A stretch of DNA of 64,000 nt from an uncultured Massilia sp. Its GTDB lineage: Bacteria > Pseudomonadota > Gammaproteobacteria > Burkholderiales > Burkholderiaceae_D. The notes under the pieces are model-generated. The model was not told the DNA's origin and did no database searches. It saw only the letters and a list, made by a program, of their open reading frames with translations. The position numbers were made by a program, and so were the translations under genes. The DNA lies in NCBI RefSeq assembly GCF_913773735.1, contig NZ_CAJYEB010000001.1:1-64000 (forward strand), in the 5' to 3' direction. Each line of letters begins with the position of its first letter. Within the stretch, counting starts at the first letter, position 1. This document shows, piece after piece, positions 21,496 through 30,310 of this stretch.

Positions 21496-23229
21496 TCAGT
21501 GCGCCAGCAACTGCGCCGCCGTCGCGAAGTTCGGCCGGATGTCGTTCGGCACCGCCTTCATCTTGTCCAGCGCCTTGCGCACGTCCGGGCGGATGACGAC
21601 GTAGCGCTTCATCATGTCCTGGGCGCGCGCATAGTCGCCGGTCGCTTCGATGGTGAGGAACTCGCGGTCGAGGTCGGCCACGGCCTGGCGGATCTTGCGG
21701 AAGTCGACCGAGAAGGTGCCGTCGCCGTGCGAGACGAAGCCGCCCTTGTCGAGCAGGTAGTTGACCTGGATGGCCATGCCGCGCGCGTGCGAGTCGGTCA
21801 GGCCGAAGTGCAGCGTGCGGAAGGCCGACGCCAGGAACGTGTTGTACAGTTTGCGCTCCGCCGCCGCGCCCTGCCCCAGCGAATCCTTCAGCTGGCCCTT
21901 GTCCATCATGTACGCCAGCGCCCACAGGCCGGTGACGTCGGCCTTGGCTTCCTCGATGGTCGAATAGGCGTCCTTCAGGTCCTGGCGCGGCGTCGATGCC
22001 TGGCCGTCCCTGGTGGTCGCGTGCGGGCCCAGGCCGTGCATGATCTCGTGCGCGAGGATGTGGGTGAAGAAGGCATCGAAGTCCAGGTCGTTGCGGTCGG
22101 CCGGACGCAGCACGATCTTCGAGATCGGCGTGAGCGTCGCCGCGAACTTCGCTTCCTGCACGTTCTTGAGCATCACGCGCTTGGAGCCGCGCTGGCGGAT
22201 CACGCGCTCGTCGTTGGGCAGGTTGTAGGCAGCCGTCTGCACGCCCATGTTGCCGTCGCCGGCGCCGTAGACCTGGTTCACGACCACCATCGGCGCGATC
22301 GCCCCGACCTTCGGGTTGCGGTACCTGGGATCGAGCGGCAGGTTGTCTTCCAGTTCCTGCAGGTGCTTGCCGAAGAAGTCCAGCTTGGCCGTTTCCACCT
22401 GGTCGCGCACGTTGACGTAGGCCTCGAACGCGGCCTTGTAGCCGAACAGCTCGTCGTTATAGGTCTCGTAGGGGCCGATCGTCACGTCCACCGGCGCATC
22501 GAGGTCCATCCAGGCGAAATCCGATTCCAGGTAGTCGTTGGACAGGAAGGCGGCGGCGCGCAGTTCCAGGAATTTTTTGAGCGAGGCATTGTCGGTGGCG
22601 GCCGCCGCCTCCTTCAGCAGCGCGGACAGCTTCTGCAGGTCGGCGCGGTAGGCTTGCGCATACTCGACGATGCTGAAGCCGTTGTCGGACAGGTTGTCCT
22701 CGCCGCCGCGGATCACGGTGAAGAACCACTGCGCCTGCTCCTTGTCGGCGGCCGGCAGCGCGTTCATCCAGCTTTCCAGCTGTTCCTTGCTGGCGTTCTC
22801 GGGATAGAAATTGCCGCCCGGCGGCTTGTGCGCGGGGATGCGGATGCCCGCGTACTCGGCCGGCATGAACGAGCGGTGCTCGTCCAGGATCGACCAGGGT
22901 CCCTTGTTTAGCCAGAAGTAGTCGCGGCGCGCCTGGCCCAGCGGCGTCGTGTCCTTCTGCAGCGCGGCCCACAGGGCCTCGTTGCCGGACCAGCGCTGGC
23001 GCAGCTGCAGCACGTCGACGATCCTGGCCGCCTCGATCAGCTTGGCGATGGCGATGCGGTCGCCGGCGGACAGTGCCGAGGTATCGGCCTTCAGGTCGAC
23101 CGGGGCGTAGCGTTTGGCCATCGCCTGCAACTGGGCGGCGCTGGCGGGGACTGGCGTGGCCGGCTTGTCGGCGGCGTTGGCCATGCCGGCGGCTGCCAGC
23201 AGGACCAGGGGGGCGAGGAAGTGCTTCAT
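21496..23229 (-). CDS. Peptidase M49-like (DPP III-like) exported metallopeptidase
   Basis: Signal peptide; HILAHEIMHGLGPHATTRDGQ and YSTIEEAKADVTGLWAL. Confidence 0.8.
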   Translation of the reverse strand: MKHFLAPLVLLAAAGMANAADKPATPVPASAAQLQAMAKRYAPVDLKADTSALSAGDRIAIAKLIEAARIVDVLQLRQRWSGNEALWAALQKDTTPLGQARRDYFWLNKGPWSILDEHRSFMPAEYAGIRIPAHKPPGGNFYPENASKEQLESWMNALPAADKEQAQWFFTVIRGGEDNLSDNGFSIVEYAQAYRADLQKLSALLKEAAAATDNASLKKFLELRAAAFLSNDYLESDFAWMDLDAPVDVTIGPYETYNDELFGYKAAFEAYVNVRDQVETAKLDFFGKHLQELEDNLPLDPRYRNPKVGAIAPMVVVNQVYGAGDGNMGVQTAAYNLPNDERVIRQRGSKRVMLKNVQEAKFAATLTPISKIVLRPADRNDLDFDAFFTHILAHEIMHGLGPHATTRDGQASTPRQDLKDAYSTIEEAKADVTGLWALAYMMDKGQLKDSLGQGAAAERKLYNTFLASAFRTLHFGLTDSHARGMAIQVNYLLDKGGFVSHGDGTFSVDFRKIRQAVADLDREFLTIEATGDYARAQDMMKRYVVIRPDVRKALDKMKAVPNDIRPNFATAAQLLAH

Positions 23230-23281
23230 GGGACCTTCGAACGGGTTGCAATCGGACGATTGTAATCCTGTTCGGAAAGAA

Positions 23282-23863
23282 TCAGGAAGCCGGCGGCCCG
23301 GGTTCGCGATGCCCGCGCCCCGGCAGGCGCAGCAGCCCCAGGATCGCCAGCGCGAACAGCGTGCTGAGCACGGCCGTGGTCTCGCGCCCCATGCCGGCCG
23401 CGACGCCGACGGCGGCCGTCAACCATACGCTGGCGGCCGTGGTCAGGCCCTTGATGTCGTTCTCGTCCTTGAGCTTGAGGATGGCGCCGGCGCCGAGGAA
23501 GCCGATGCCGGCCGTGACGCCCTGCAGCACGCGCGACAGGTCGGGGATGGTCATGCCGGCCTGCAGCGGGATCAGCACGAACAGCGCCGAGCCGAGCGAG
23601 ACCAGCATATGGGTGCGCAGGCCGGCCGCGGCGCCCGCCGTCTCGCGCTCGTAGCCGAGCAGGCCGCCCAGCAGGATCGCCACCAGCATGCGCACCACCA
23701 GGCGCGTGATGCCCTCGGGGTCACCCAGGTCGGAAAATTCCTGCTGTATCGTCAGCCAGCTGCGTTGCCACCACACGGCGCGGGTCCTCCCGGTATGCCT
23801 CACATGGCGCCATGATGCCAGCCCGCCAAAAATCATGGCGCACCGCGGCCTTACCCAAAGCAA
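23282..23863 (-). CDS. MgtC/SapB family membrane protein (start uncertain)
   Basis: VRMLVAILLGGLLGYERETAGAAAGLRTHMLVSLGSALF...GIGFLGAGAILK. Confidence 0.88.
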   Translation of the reverse strand: MLWVRPRCAMIFGGLASWRHVRHTGRTRAVWWQRSWLTIQQEFSDLGDPEGITRLVVRMLVAILLGGLLGYERETAGAAAGLRTHMLVSLGSALFVLIPLQAGMTIPDLSRVLQGVTAGIGFLGAGAILKLKDENDIKGLTTAASVWLTAAVGVAAGMGRETTAVLSTLFALAILGLLRLPGRGHREPGPPAS

Positions 23864-23866
23864 CTA

Positions 23867-23920
23867 CCCCAAAACAATAACCCAAAACCGGGCTCTGACC
23901 CCGGCTCTGACCCCGGTTTG
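23867..23920. repeat. Dispersed GGCTCTGACCCCGG element, copy 2
   Basis: aataacccaaaaccgggctctgaccccggctctgaccccggtttg, nearly identical to 15325 copy. Confidence 0.9.
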
Positions 23921-23944
23921 CGGTTTGTCAGAGGCGCGGGGCGG

Positions 23945-25417
23945 TTACCGGGGGTCGGCGATCGTCGCCAGGGGCGCGTCCTGGCGCCAGCCGCCGCCGA
24001 GCGCGCGTGCCACCGATACGGCCGCCAGCAGGCGCTGGGTGCGGATCTGGGCCGCGGCGCGGTCGGCCTGCAGCGTGCTGCGCTGGGCGTCGGTGACGTC
24101 GAGGTAGGTCGAGACGCCGCGCTCGTAGCGCGCCTGCGCCACCAGCAGCGCGCGCGCCGCGGCCTGCTGCGCCTGCGCCTGCACGTCGCCCTGCTGCTGG
24201 CGCTGCTGCACGTCCGACAGCGCATCCTCCACTTCGCGCAGCGCCGTCAGCAGGCGCGCCTCGTGGTTGGCGACGGCTTCGTCGTAGCGCGCCTGCGCCA
24301 GCTTCAGGTTGGCGCGGTTGCGGCCGGCGTCGAAGATCGGCAGCGACAGGGCCAGCGGCCCCGCCGAGAACTGGCGCGCGCTGCCCTTGCCGATGTCGCT
24401 CAGGCTCTCCGACGCGAAGCCGAAGTTCCCGGTCAGCGATACCGACGGATAGAACGCGCCCTCGGCCACGCCCACCTGGGCATTGAAGGCCTTCAGCGTG
24501 GCGACGCTGGACGCGAGGTCCGGACGCTGGCCCAGCAGGCTGGCCGGCAGGCCGACCGGAATGCTCGGCGGCAGCGGCAGCGCGGCCGCCTGGCCCGCCG
24601 CCGCCAGCAGCGGCTGGCTCGGCGAGGCGCCGACCAGCACCGCCAGCGCGTGTTCGAGGTTGTTGCGCTGGCGCTGGACTTCCTGCAGGTCCGATTCGGC
24701 ATTGGCGCGCTCGATGCGCGCGCGCGCCACGTCCAGTTCGTTCGACAGGCCGGCGTTGAAGCGCGCCTCGATCAGTTGCTGCGATTCGCGGCGCGTGGCC
24801 AGCGCATCGTTCAGGATGGCGATCTCGGCATCCAGGCCGCGCAGCTGCCAGTACGCCGTCGCGACCTGGCTGGACAGCATCAGCAGCACGCCGTCGCGGT
24901 CGTCCTGGGCGGCCAGCGCCTGGGCGTCGGACGCTTCGACGATGCGGCGCACGCGGCCCCACAGGTCCAGCTCCCACGAAAAGTTGGCGCCGACCGCGTA
25001 GTTGTTGCCCTCGATCGAGCGATGGCCCAGCGCCAGGCCCTGCGACGTCTCGGCGGACGTGCGCGCGTTCGAGATGCCGGCCGAGACGCCGACCGACGGC
25101 AGCTGGCCGGCGCGCGTCACGCCCAGCTGGGCCTGCGCCTGCACCAGGCGCTGCGCGGCGGCGCGCACGTTCGGGTTGTCGCGCAGCGCGCGCTCTTCCA
25201 GCTGCGCCAGCGTGGCGTCGCCGAAGACGGTCCACCAGGCGGCCGGCAGGCGCGCAGTGTCGGACTGCGACGCGGCGCCGGCATGGCGGTAAGCGGGGGC
25301 ATCGACGCTTTGCGGAGCCTTGAAGTCGGGGCCGATGGTGCCGCAGGCGCCGAGGGCGGCGGCGATGGCGACGGCCAGGGTGGTGCGGATGACAGGCTTG
25401 AACATAGTGTTTCTCAT
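23945..25417 (-). CDS. Efflux outer-membrane factor, NodT/OprM family lipoprotein
   Basis: Lipobox ALGACGTIGPDFKAP; LWGRVRRIVEASDAQALAAQDDRDGVLLMLSSQVATAYWQLRGLD. Confidence 0.92.
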   Translation of the reverse strand: MRNTMFKPVIRTTLAVAIAAALGACGTIGPDFKAPQSVDAPAYRHAGAASQSDTARLPAAWWTVFGDATLAQLEERALRDNPNVRAAAQRLVQAQAQLGVTRAGQLPSVGVSAGISNARTSAETSQGLALGHRSIEGNNYAVGANFSWELDLWGRVRRIVEASDAQALAAQDDRDGVLLMLSSQVATAYWQLRGLDAEIAILNDALATRRESQQLIEARFNAGLSNELDVARARIERANAESDLQEVQRQRNNLEHALAVLVGASPSQPLLAAAGQAAALPLPPSIPVGLPASLLGQRPDLASSVATLKAFNAQVGVAEGAFYPSVSLTGNFGFASESLSDIGKGSARQFSAGPLALSLPIFDAGRNRANLKLAQARYDEAVANHEARLLTALREVEDALSDVQQRQQQGDVQAQAQQAAARALLVAQARYERGVSTYLDVTDAQRSTLQADRAAAQIRTQRLLAAVSVARALGGGWRQDAPLATIADPR

Positions 25418-25430
25418 CGAAAGATTGATC

Positions 25431-25510
25431 CGTCGCCCCGGCGAAGGCCGGGGCCCGATGTCGCATGCGGTCCGCTCGAGACATCGGGCCCCGGCCTGCG
25501 CCGGGACGAC
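25431..25510. repeat. REP/BIME-like imperfect inverted repeat
   Basis: cgtcgccccggcgaaggccggggcccgatgtcgcatg ... cgagacatcgggccccggcctgcgccgggacgac. Confidence 0.8.
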
Positions 25511-25539
25511 ATGCGAACGGTACAGGTAATGAATCGGCT

Positions 25540-27147
25540 TCAGTGGCCGCCGCCTCCGGCCCCGCCGGGCGACTTGACCTTGTCCGCGAACCACAGCGGA
25601 ATGCAGGCCGCGAGCAGGATCACGCCGACGATCAGGAAGGCGTCGTTGTAGGCCATCACGAACGACTCCCTGCGCACGATGCGGTCGATCGCGGCGAGCG
25701 CGCGGTTCGCCGCCGTGGCCGGGTCGATGCCGCTGGCGATGAAGCCCTGCGTCAGCTGGTCCAGGCGGGCCTGCGTGGCCGGCGCGCCCAGCGACACGGC
25801 CTCGCCCACGCGCGCGGAGTGGAAGTGCTCGCGGTTGGTCAGCGTCGTCGCCAGCAGCGCGATGCCGATCGAGCCGCCCAGGTTGCGGGTCATGTTGAAC
25901 AGGCTCGAGGCCGACGGCATGTCCTTCGGCATCACGCCGTTCATCGCGAAGTTCGACAGCGTCAGCATCACGAAGGGCTGGCCGATCGCGCGGATGATCT
26001 GCGACAGCATCAGCTGGTCGTAGCCGGTCGACGCGTCCATGTAGGCGTTCATCACGCAGGAGATGCCGAACAGCGCCAGGCCGAACATGCACATCAGGCG
26101 GTTGTCGATACGCTGCGACATGCGCGCCACGAACGGCATCACGAACAGCTGCGGCAGGCCCATCCAGGCGATCACCTCGCCGATCTGCATCGGCGAATAG
26201 CCGGCGATCTGGCCCAGGAACAGCGGCAGCAGGTAGGACGAGCCGTACAGGCCCATGCCGATCACCGCCGACAGCACGGTCGCGACCAGGAAGTTGCGGG
26301 TGCCGTACAGGCGCAGGTTGACGAAGGGGTCGGGCCGCGTGAAGCCGATCACGATCCAGCCCAGGATGCCCGTCAGCGCCAGCGCCGCGAAGGTGATGAT
26401 GAAGCTCGAGTCGAACCAGTCCTTGGTATTGCCTTCTTCCAGGAAGATGGTCAGGCTGGCCAGGCCGGTCGCCATGAAGGCGATGCCGAGCCAGTCGGCC
26501 TTGAGCAGCGCCTTCAGGTTCTGCGGCTCGCGGTCCAGGCCCCAGTACATGCCGGCGATCAGCAGCACGCCCGGCACCCAGTTGATGTAGAAGATCCAGG
26601 GCCAGCCGTACAACTCGGTGAGGTAGCCGCCCAGCGTCGGGCCCATCGCCGGCGCCAGCGTCGCGGTCAGGCCGAACATCGCCATGCCGGTCGCGCGCTT
26701 GTTCGGCGGCAGGCGCGTCATCACGAGGGTCATCGCCATCGGGATCAGGGCGCCGCCGGTGAAGCCCTGCAGCATGCGGAACACGATCATGCTGCCCAGG
26801 CTCCAGGCCGAGCCGCACAGGGTCGAGAACAGCAGGAACAGCGCCGTCGTGCCCATCAGGTAGCGGCGCTGGCCGAGGGCCCGGGTAAACAGCGCCGTCA
26901 TCGGGATCACCACGATCTCGGCGCACAGGTAGGCGGTCGAGATCCACGAGCCCTCTTCCTGCGTCGCCGACAGCGTGCCGAGGATGTCGCGCAGCGAGGA
27001 GTTGGTGATCTGGATGTCGAGCACCGCCATGAAGGCGCCGAGCAGGCCGGCCGCCACCGCGATCCAGGTGCGCGCGCTGACGTGCGCGCCCACGGCGGGC
27101 ATGGCCGGCATGCCCGGCGGCGCCATCGGCTTGGTGGAACTCGTCAT
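25540..27147 (-). CDS. emrB: DHA2-family efflux permease, EmrB-like
   Basis: 14-TM MFS: MAVLDIQITNSSLRDILGTLSATQEEGSWISTAYLCAEIVVIPM. Confidence 0.92.
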   Translation of the reverse strand: MTSSTKPMAPPGMPAMPAVGAHVSARTWIAVAAGLLGAFMAVLDIQITNSSLRDILGTLSATQEEGSWISTAYLCAEIVVIPMTALFTRALGQRRYLMGTTALFLLFSTLCGSAWSLGSMIVFRMLQGFTGGALIPMAMTLVMTRLPPNKRATGMAMFGLTATLAPAMGPTLGGYLTELYGWPWIFYINWVPGVLLIAGMYWGLDREPQNLKALLKADWLGIAFMATGLASLTIFLEEGNTKDWFDSSFIITFAALALTGILGWIVIGFTRPDPFVNLRLYGTRNFLVATVLSAVIGMGLYGSSYLLPLFLGQIAGYSPMQIGEVIAWMGLPQLFVMPFVARMSQRIDNRLMCMFGLALFGISCVMNAYMDASTGYDQLMLSQIIRAIGQPFVMLTLSNFAMNGVMPKDMPSASSLFNMTRNLGGSIGIALLATTLTNREHFHSARVGEAVSLGAPATQARLDQLTQGFIASGIDPATAANRALAAIDRIVRRESFVMAYNDAFLIVGVILLAACIPLWFADKVKSPGGAGGGGH

Positions 27148-27156
27148 GGCCTGTCC

Positions 27157-28329
27157 TCAGTTGGCGGCGGCGGCGGTACGCACCTGGGCCGGGGCTTGCG
27201 CGACCTTCTGGCGCAGGTCGATCTCGACCACGGTCGACATGCCCGGGGCCAGGCGGCCGGCGTATTTCTTGAGGTCTTCCGGCCTGAAGGTGATCTTGAC
27301 CGGCACGCGCTGGACGATCTTGGTGAAGTTGCCGGTGGCGTTATCGGCCGGCAGCAGCGCGAACTGGTTGCCCGAGGCCGGCGAGAAGCTGTCGACGCGG
27401 CCGACCAGTTCGTGGTCCGGCAGCGCGTCCACCTCGACCTTCACTTCCTGGCCGACGACGATGCCCGGCAGCTGCGTTTCCTTGAAGTTGGCGGTCACCC
27501 ACACGTCGTCCTGGACGATGGCGGCCAGCTGCTGGCCCGGCTGGACGCGCGCGCCGACCTCGATGCTCTTCTTGCCGATGCGGCCGGTGACCGGCGCCAG
27601 GATGCGGTTGTAGCCGAGCTGCTGCCGGGCGTCCTTCAACTGCGCCTGCAGTACCTTCACCTGCGCCTCGAGCACGCCGCGCGCCGAGGTGGCGGCGGCG
27701 ATCTGGGCCTGGGCGGCGCTGGCGTTGTCGCGGCGCGCCGTGACGTCGGCGCTGGCGGCGGCGCGCGCGGCGGTGGCGGCATCCACTTCCGCCTTCGACA
27801 CGGCCTTCATCTGGGTGTTGTACAGCTGGCCGAATCGCTCGGCGTCCTGGTTGGCGCGCACCAGGTTGGCCTGCGACTGCGCCACCTGGGCCTTGGCGGC
27901 CGAGGCCTGCGCCTTGGCCTGCTGGATGGCGGCGTCGGCCTGGACGATCTGTTGCTGGGCGCTGGCGATCTGGGCCTGGATCTGCTCGATGCGCACGCCC
28001 TGGTCGGCCGGGTCCAGCTCGGCCAGCACGCTGCCGGCCTGCACCAGCTGGTTGTCGTCGAACAGCACCTTGGTGACGACGCCCGGAATGCGCGACGAGA
28101 TCGGGTGCACGTGGCCGGTCACGTAGGCATTTTCGGTGTCGACGAAGTTATGGCTGCGGTACCACATGCGGCCGCCGGCGAACAGCGCGGCGGCGGCGAT
28201 GACGCCCACCACGATCAGCACGCGCTTGGGCGGCGCCTTGCCGGCGGGGGCGGAAGCCGACGGTGCGCCCGCACCGGGCGCAGCGGCGCCGGCAGGCTGT
28301 TGCGGGGCCGCGGTTTGCGTATCTGCCAT
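27157..28329 (-). CDS. emrA: HlyD/EmrA-family membrane-fusion protein
   Basis: One TM; SRIPGVVTKVLFDDNQLVQAGSVLAELDPADQGVRIEQ...; upstream of emrB-like gene. Confidence 0.92.
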   Translation of the reverse strand: MADTQTAAPQQPAGAAAPGAGAPSASAPAGKAPPKRVLIVVGVIAAAALFAGGRMWYRSHNFVDTENAYVTGHVHPISSRIPGVVTKVLFDDNQLVQAGSVLAELDPADQGVRIEQIQAQIASAQQQIVQADAAIQQAKAQASAAKAQVAQSQANLVRANQDAERFGQLYNTQMKAVSKAEVDAATAARAAASADVTARRDNASAAQAQIAAATSARGVLEAQVKVLQAQLKDARQQLGYNRILAPVTGRIGKKSIEVGARVQPGQQLAAIVQDDVWVTANFKETQLPGIVVGQEVKVEVDALPDHELVGRVDSFSPASGNQFALLPADNATGNFTKIVQRVPVKITFRPEDLKKYAGRLAPGMSTVVEIDLRQKVAQAPAQVRTAAAAN

Positions 28330-28398
28330 GAGATGACTCCGAAAAAGAAAATGAAATTGGTTCAGCGCATTATTCGCCAAGTTCCTGGCGAAGTCAAG

Positions 28399-28422
28399 AA
28401 ATGAAACGGTTGCATTTCATTT
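28399..28422. promoter_or_regulatory. Candidate TetR-family operator
   Basis: AAATGAAA-cggttgca-TTTCATTT perfect inverted repeat between divergent emrA-like and tetR-like genes. Confidence 0.55.
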
Positions 28423-28444
28423 GGAACTGCACTACATTACGCCC

Positions 28445-29122
28445 ATGGATAAACACCCCGCCCCCACGGAGACCACCCCGCAGGACGCCGCCGGCTGCCC
28501 CGGCAAGTCCGCCGGCCGGCCGAAAGCGGCAGACGTCGAGGCCCGCACCCAGGAATTGCTGCACACCGCGGCGTCGCTGTTCCTCAAGAACGGGTACACG
28601 AAGACGAGCCTGGAATCGATCGCCCGCGCGGCCCACGTGGCCGTGCGCACCATCTACGTCAAGTTCGGCGGCAAGGCCGGCCTGCTGCACGCCGTGCTGG
28701 CCGCCAAGCGCGACCGCTTCTTCCGCAGCCAGCCGATGTCCACCGACATGCGCCCGCTGCGCGAGGTGATCGGCGACTTCGCGCGCCAGATGCATGAACT
28801 GATCAATTCCCAGGAAGCGGTCGACATGCAGCGCATCGTGCTGGCCGAGGCGCCCACCAATCCGGAACTGGGCGACGCCTTCTGGAACGGCGGTCCGCGC
28901 CAGACCCGCGAGATGCTGTCGCGTTATTTCGCCCGCCCGGACGTGCGCGCCCAGATGCGCCCGGACGTGCCGGTCGACCTGCTGCCCGGCTACCTGATGT
29001 CCATCATCTGCGGCGAGCAGGTGCTGCGCTTCATGCGGCCGTCGGGCACCACGCGCGCCGAGGAAACCAGGGAGGCGCTGGAGCGGCGCCTGGAGTTGTT
29101 CTACCTTGGCATCTTGCCGTAG
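28445..29122 (+). CDS. TetR-family transcriptional regulator
   Basis: HTH: LLHTAASLFLKNGYTKTSLESIARAAHVAVRTIYVKFGGKAGLLHAVL. Confidence 0.93.
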   Translation: MDKHPAPTETTPQDAAGCPGKSAGRPKAADVEARTQELLHTAASLFLKNGYTKTSLESIARAAHVAVRTIYVKFGGKAGLLHAVLAAKRDRFFRSQPMSTDMRPLREVIGDFARQMHELINSQEAVDMQRIVLAEAPTNPELGDAFWNGGPRQTREMLSRYFARPDVRAQMRPDVPVDLLPGYLMSIICGEQVLRFMRPSGTTRAEETREALERRLELFYLGILP

Positions 29123-29206
29123 AGCTAACACAGCAGTGAATGTGCGGCATCGCACGGAAGGGTTGCGTATCCATGGGGCATCCTGCAGTCTTTGAAGGAG
29201 GATGTC

Positions 29207-29260
29207 ATGAACAATTACAACATGGATAACGCGGCAGCGTGCCGCCGGGAGGATGCATGA
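29207..29260 (+). CDS. Candidate 17-aa leader ORF MNNYNMDNAAACRREDA
   Basis: GGAGG 5' of ATG; stop overlaps the ATG of the next ORF (ATGA). Confidence 0.35.
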   Translation: MNNYNMDNAAACRREDA

Positions 29261-29442
29261 GCAAGTCGTCCCGTTACGAATGGCGCGACCAGCAGGCCGC
29301 GCTGCAGGACCGCATGAAGGGTTTCCTGTCGAATCCGAGCGACGAGCAGTTGCAGGCCGTCGTCGCCGAGATGCGCGCCTACGCGGATGCCGCCCGCGCC
29401 GGGCACATCGACATCCCGCAGCGCTGGACCAGCTACAGCTGA
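29257..29442 (+). CDS. Small hypothetical protein (61 aa)
   Basis: MSKSSRYEWRDQQAALQDRMKGFLSNPSDEQLQAVVAEMRAYADAARAGHIDIPQRWTSYS; GGGAGG upstream. Confidence 0.55.
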   Translation: MSKSSRYEWRDQQAALQDRMKGFLSNPSDEQLQAVVAEMRAYADAARAGHIDIPQRWTSYS

Positions 29443-29454
29443 CTTCCCCCAGCC

Positions 29455-29714
29455 GCACGACAACCCGTCGCGGCGTCCGTAGGGTGGACGGCTCCGCCGT
29501 CCACGCGTTCCACCACACGACAATCCGTCGCGGCGCCCGTAGGGTGGACGGCTCCGCTGTCCACGCGTTCAACCACACGATATTCCGTCGCGGCGCCCGT
29601 AGGGTGGACGGCTCCGCCGTCCACGCGTTCAACCACACGACAATCCGTCGCGACGTCCGTAGGGTGGACGGCTCCGCCGTCCACGCGTTCAACCACACGA
29701 TCATCCGTCGCGAC
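29455..29714. repeat. 60-bp tandem repeat array, about 4.3 copies
   Basis: Unit cacgacaatccgtcgcggcgcccgtagggtggacggctccgccgtccacgcgttcaacca; each contains hairpin GGTGGACGGC-TCC-GCCGTCCAC. Confidence 0.95.
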
Positions 29715-29882
29715 AGGTTCAAGACCTGTTGAACGCGTGGGCAGCAGCGCTGCCCACCCTCCGCATTTCACGCCGCACCGCTGCATTTCGCGCCGCCTGG
29801 CGCCGTTTCGTCGCAGCGCCCCCAGCCCCGTTCGGCTCCTGGCTACAGTGTGTCCATCGACCACCACGCACTGGAGCCCATC

Positions 29883-30299
29883 ATGCACAAGACCATCCTC
29901 GCCGTCCTGCTGGCCCTTGCCGGCGCCTGCCACGCCGCCCACGCCGGCGACCTCGTCATCCATGTCGACAACGTCAAGAGCGCCGGCGGCCAGGTCAAGG
30001 TCGCGCTGTTCGACGGCGCCGGCAACTTCCTGAAAAAGACCGCGCGCGTGGCCGAGGCCCCGGCGGCGGCCGGCGCCGTCACCGTGACCTTCAAGGACGT
30101 GGCGGCCGGCGACTACGGGTTCTCGGTCTACCACGACGCCAACGATAATGGCAAACTGGACCGTAATATGATGGGCATCCCGGTCGAGCCCTTCGCCTTC
30201 AGCAACGACGCCCAGGGCCACATGGGTCCGCCGGCCTTCGATGCCGCGAAGATCGCCGTGCCGGCCGCCGGCCTGGACACCACCGTGACCCTGCGCTGA
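29883..30299 (+). CDS. DUF2141-family exported protein
   Basis: GDLVIHVDNVKSAGGQVKVALFDGAGNFLKK...DYGFSVYHDANDNGKLDRNMMGIPVEPFAFSN. Confidence 0.88.
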   Translation: MHKTILAVLLALAGACHAAHAGDLVIHVDNVKSAGGQVKVALFDGAGNFLKKTARVAEAPAAAGAVTVTFKDVAAGDYGFSVYHDANDNGKLDRNMMGIPVEPFAFSNDAQGHMGPPAFDAAKIAVPAAGLDTTVTLR

Positions 30300-30310
30300 A
30301 GGAGTCGACC

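Noticed and set aside
25465-28404. 979-aa + strand ORF
   Set aside because: Antisense to emrA/emrB-like genes; His/Arg/Val-rich shadow translation.
29455-29714. 60-bp array considered as a CRISPR
   Set aside because: The entire 60-bp unit repeats with no unique spacers; no cas genes in the window.
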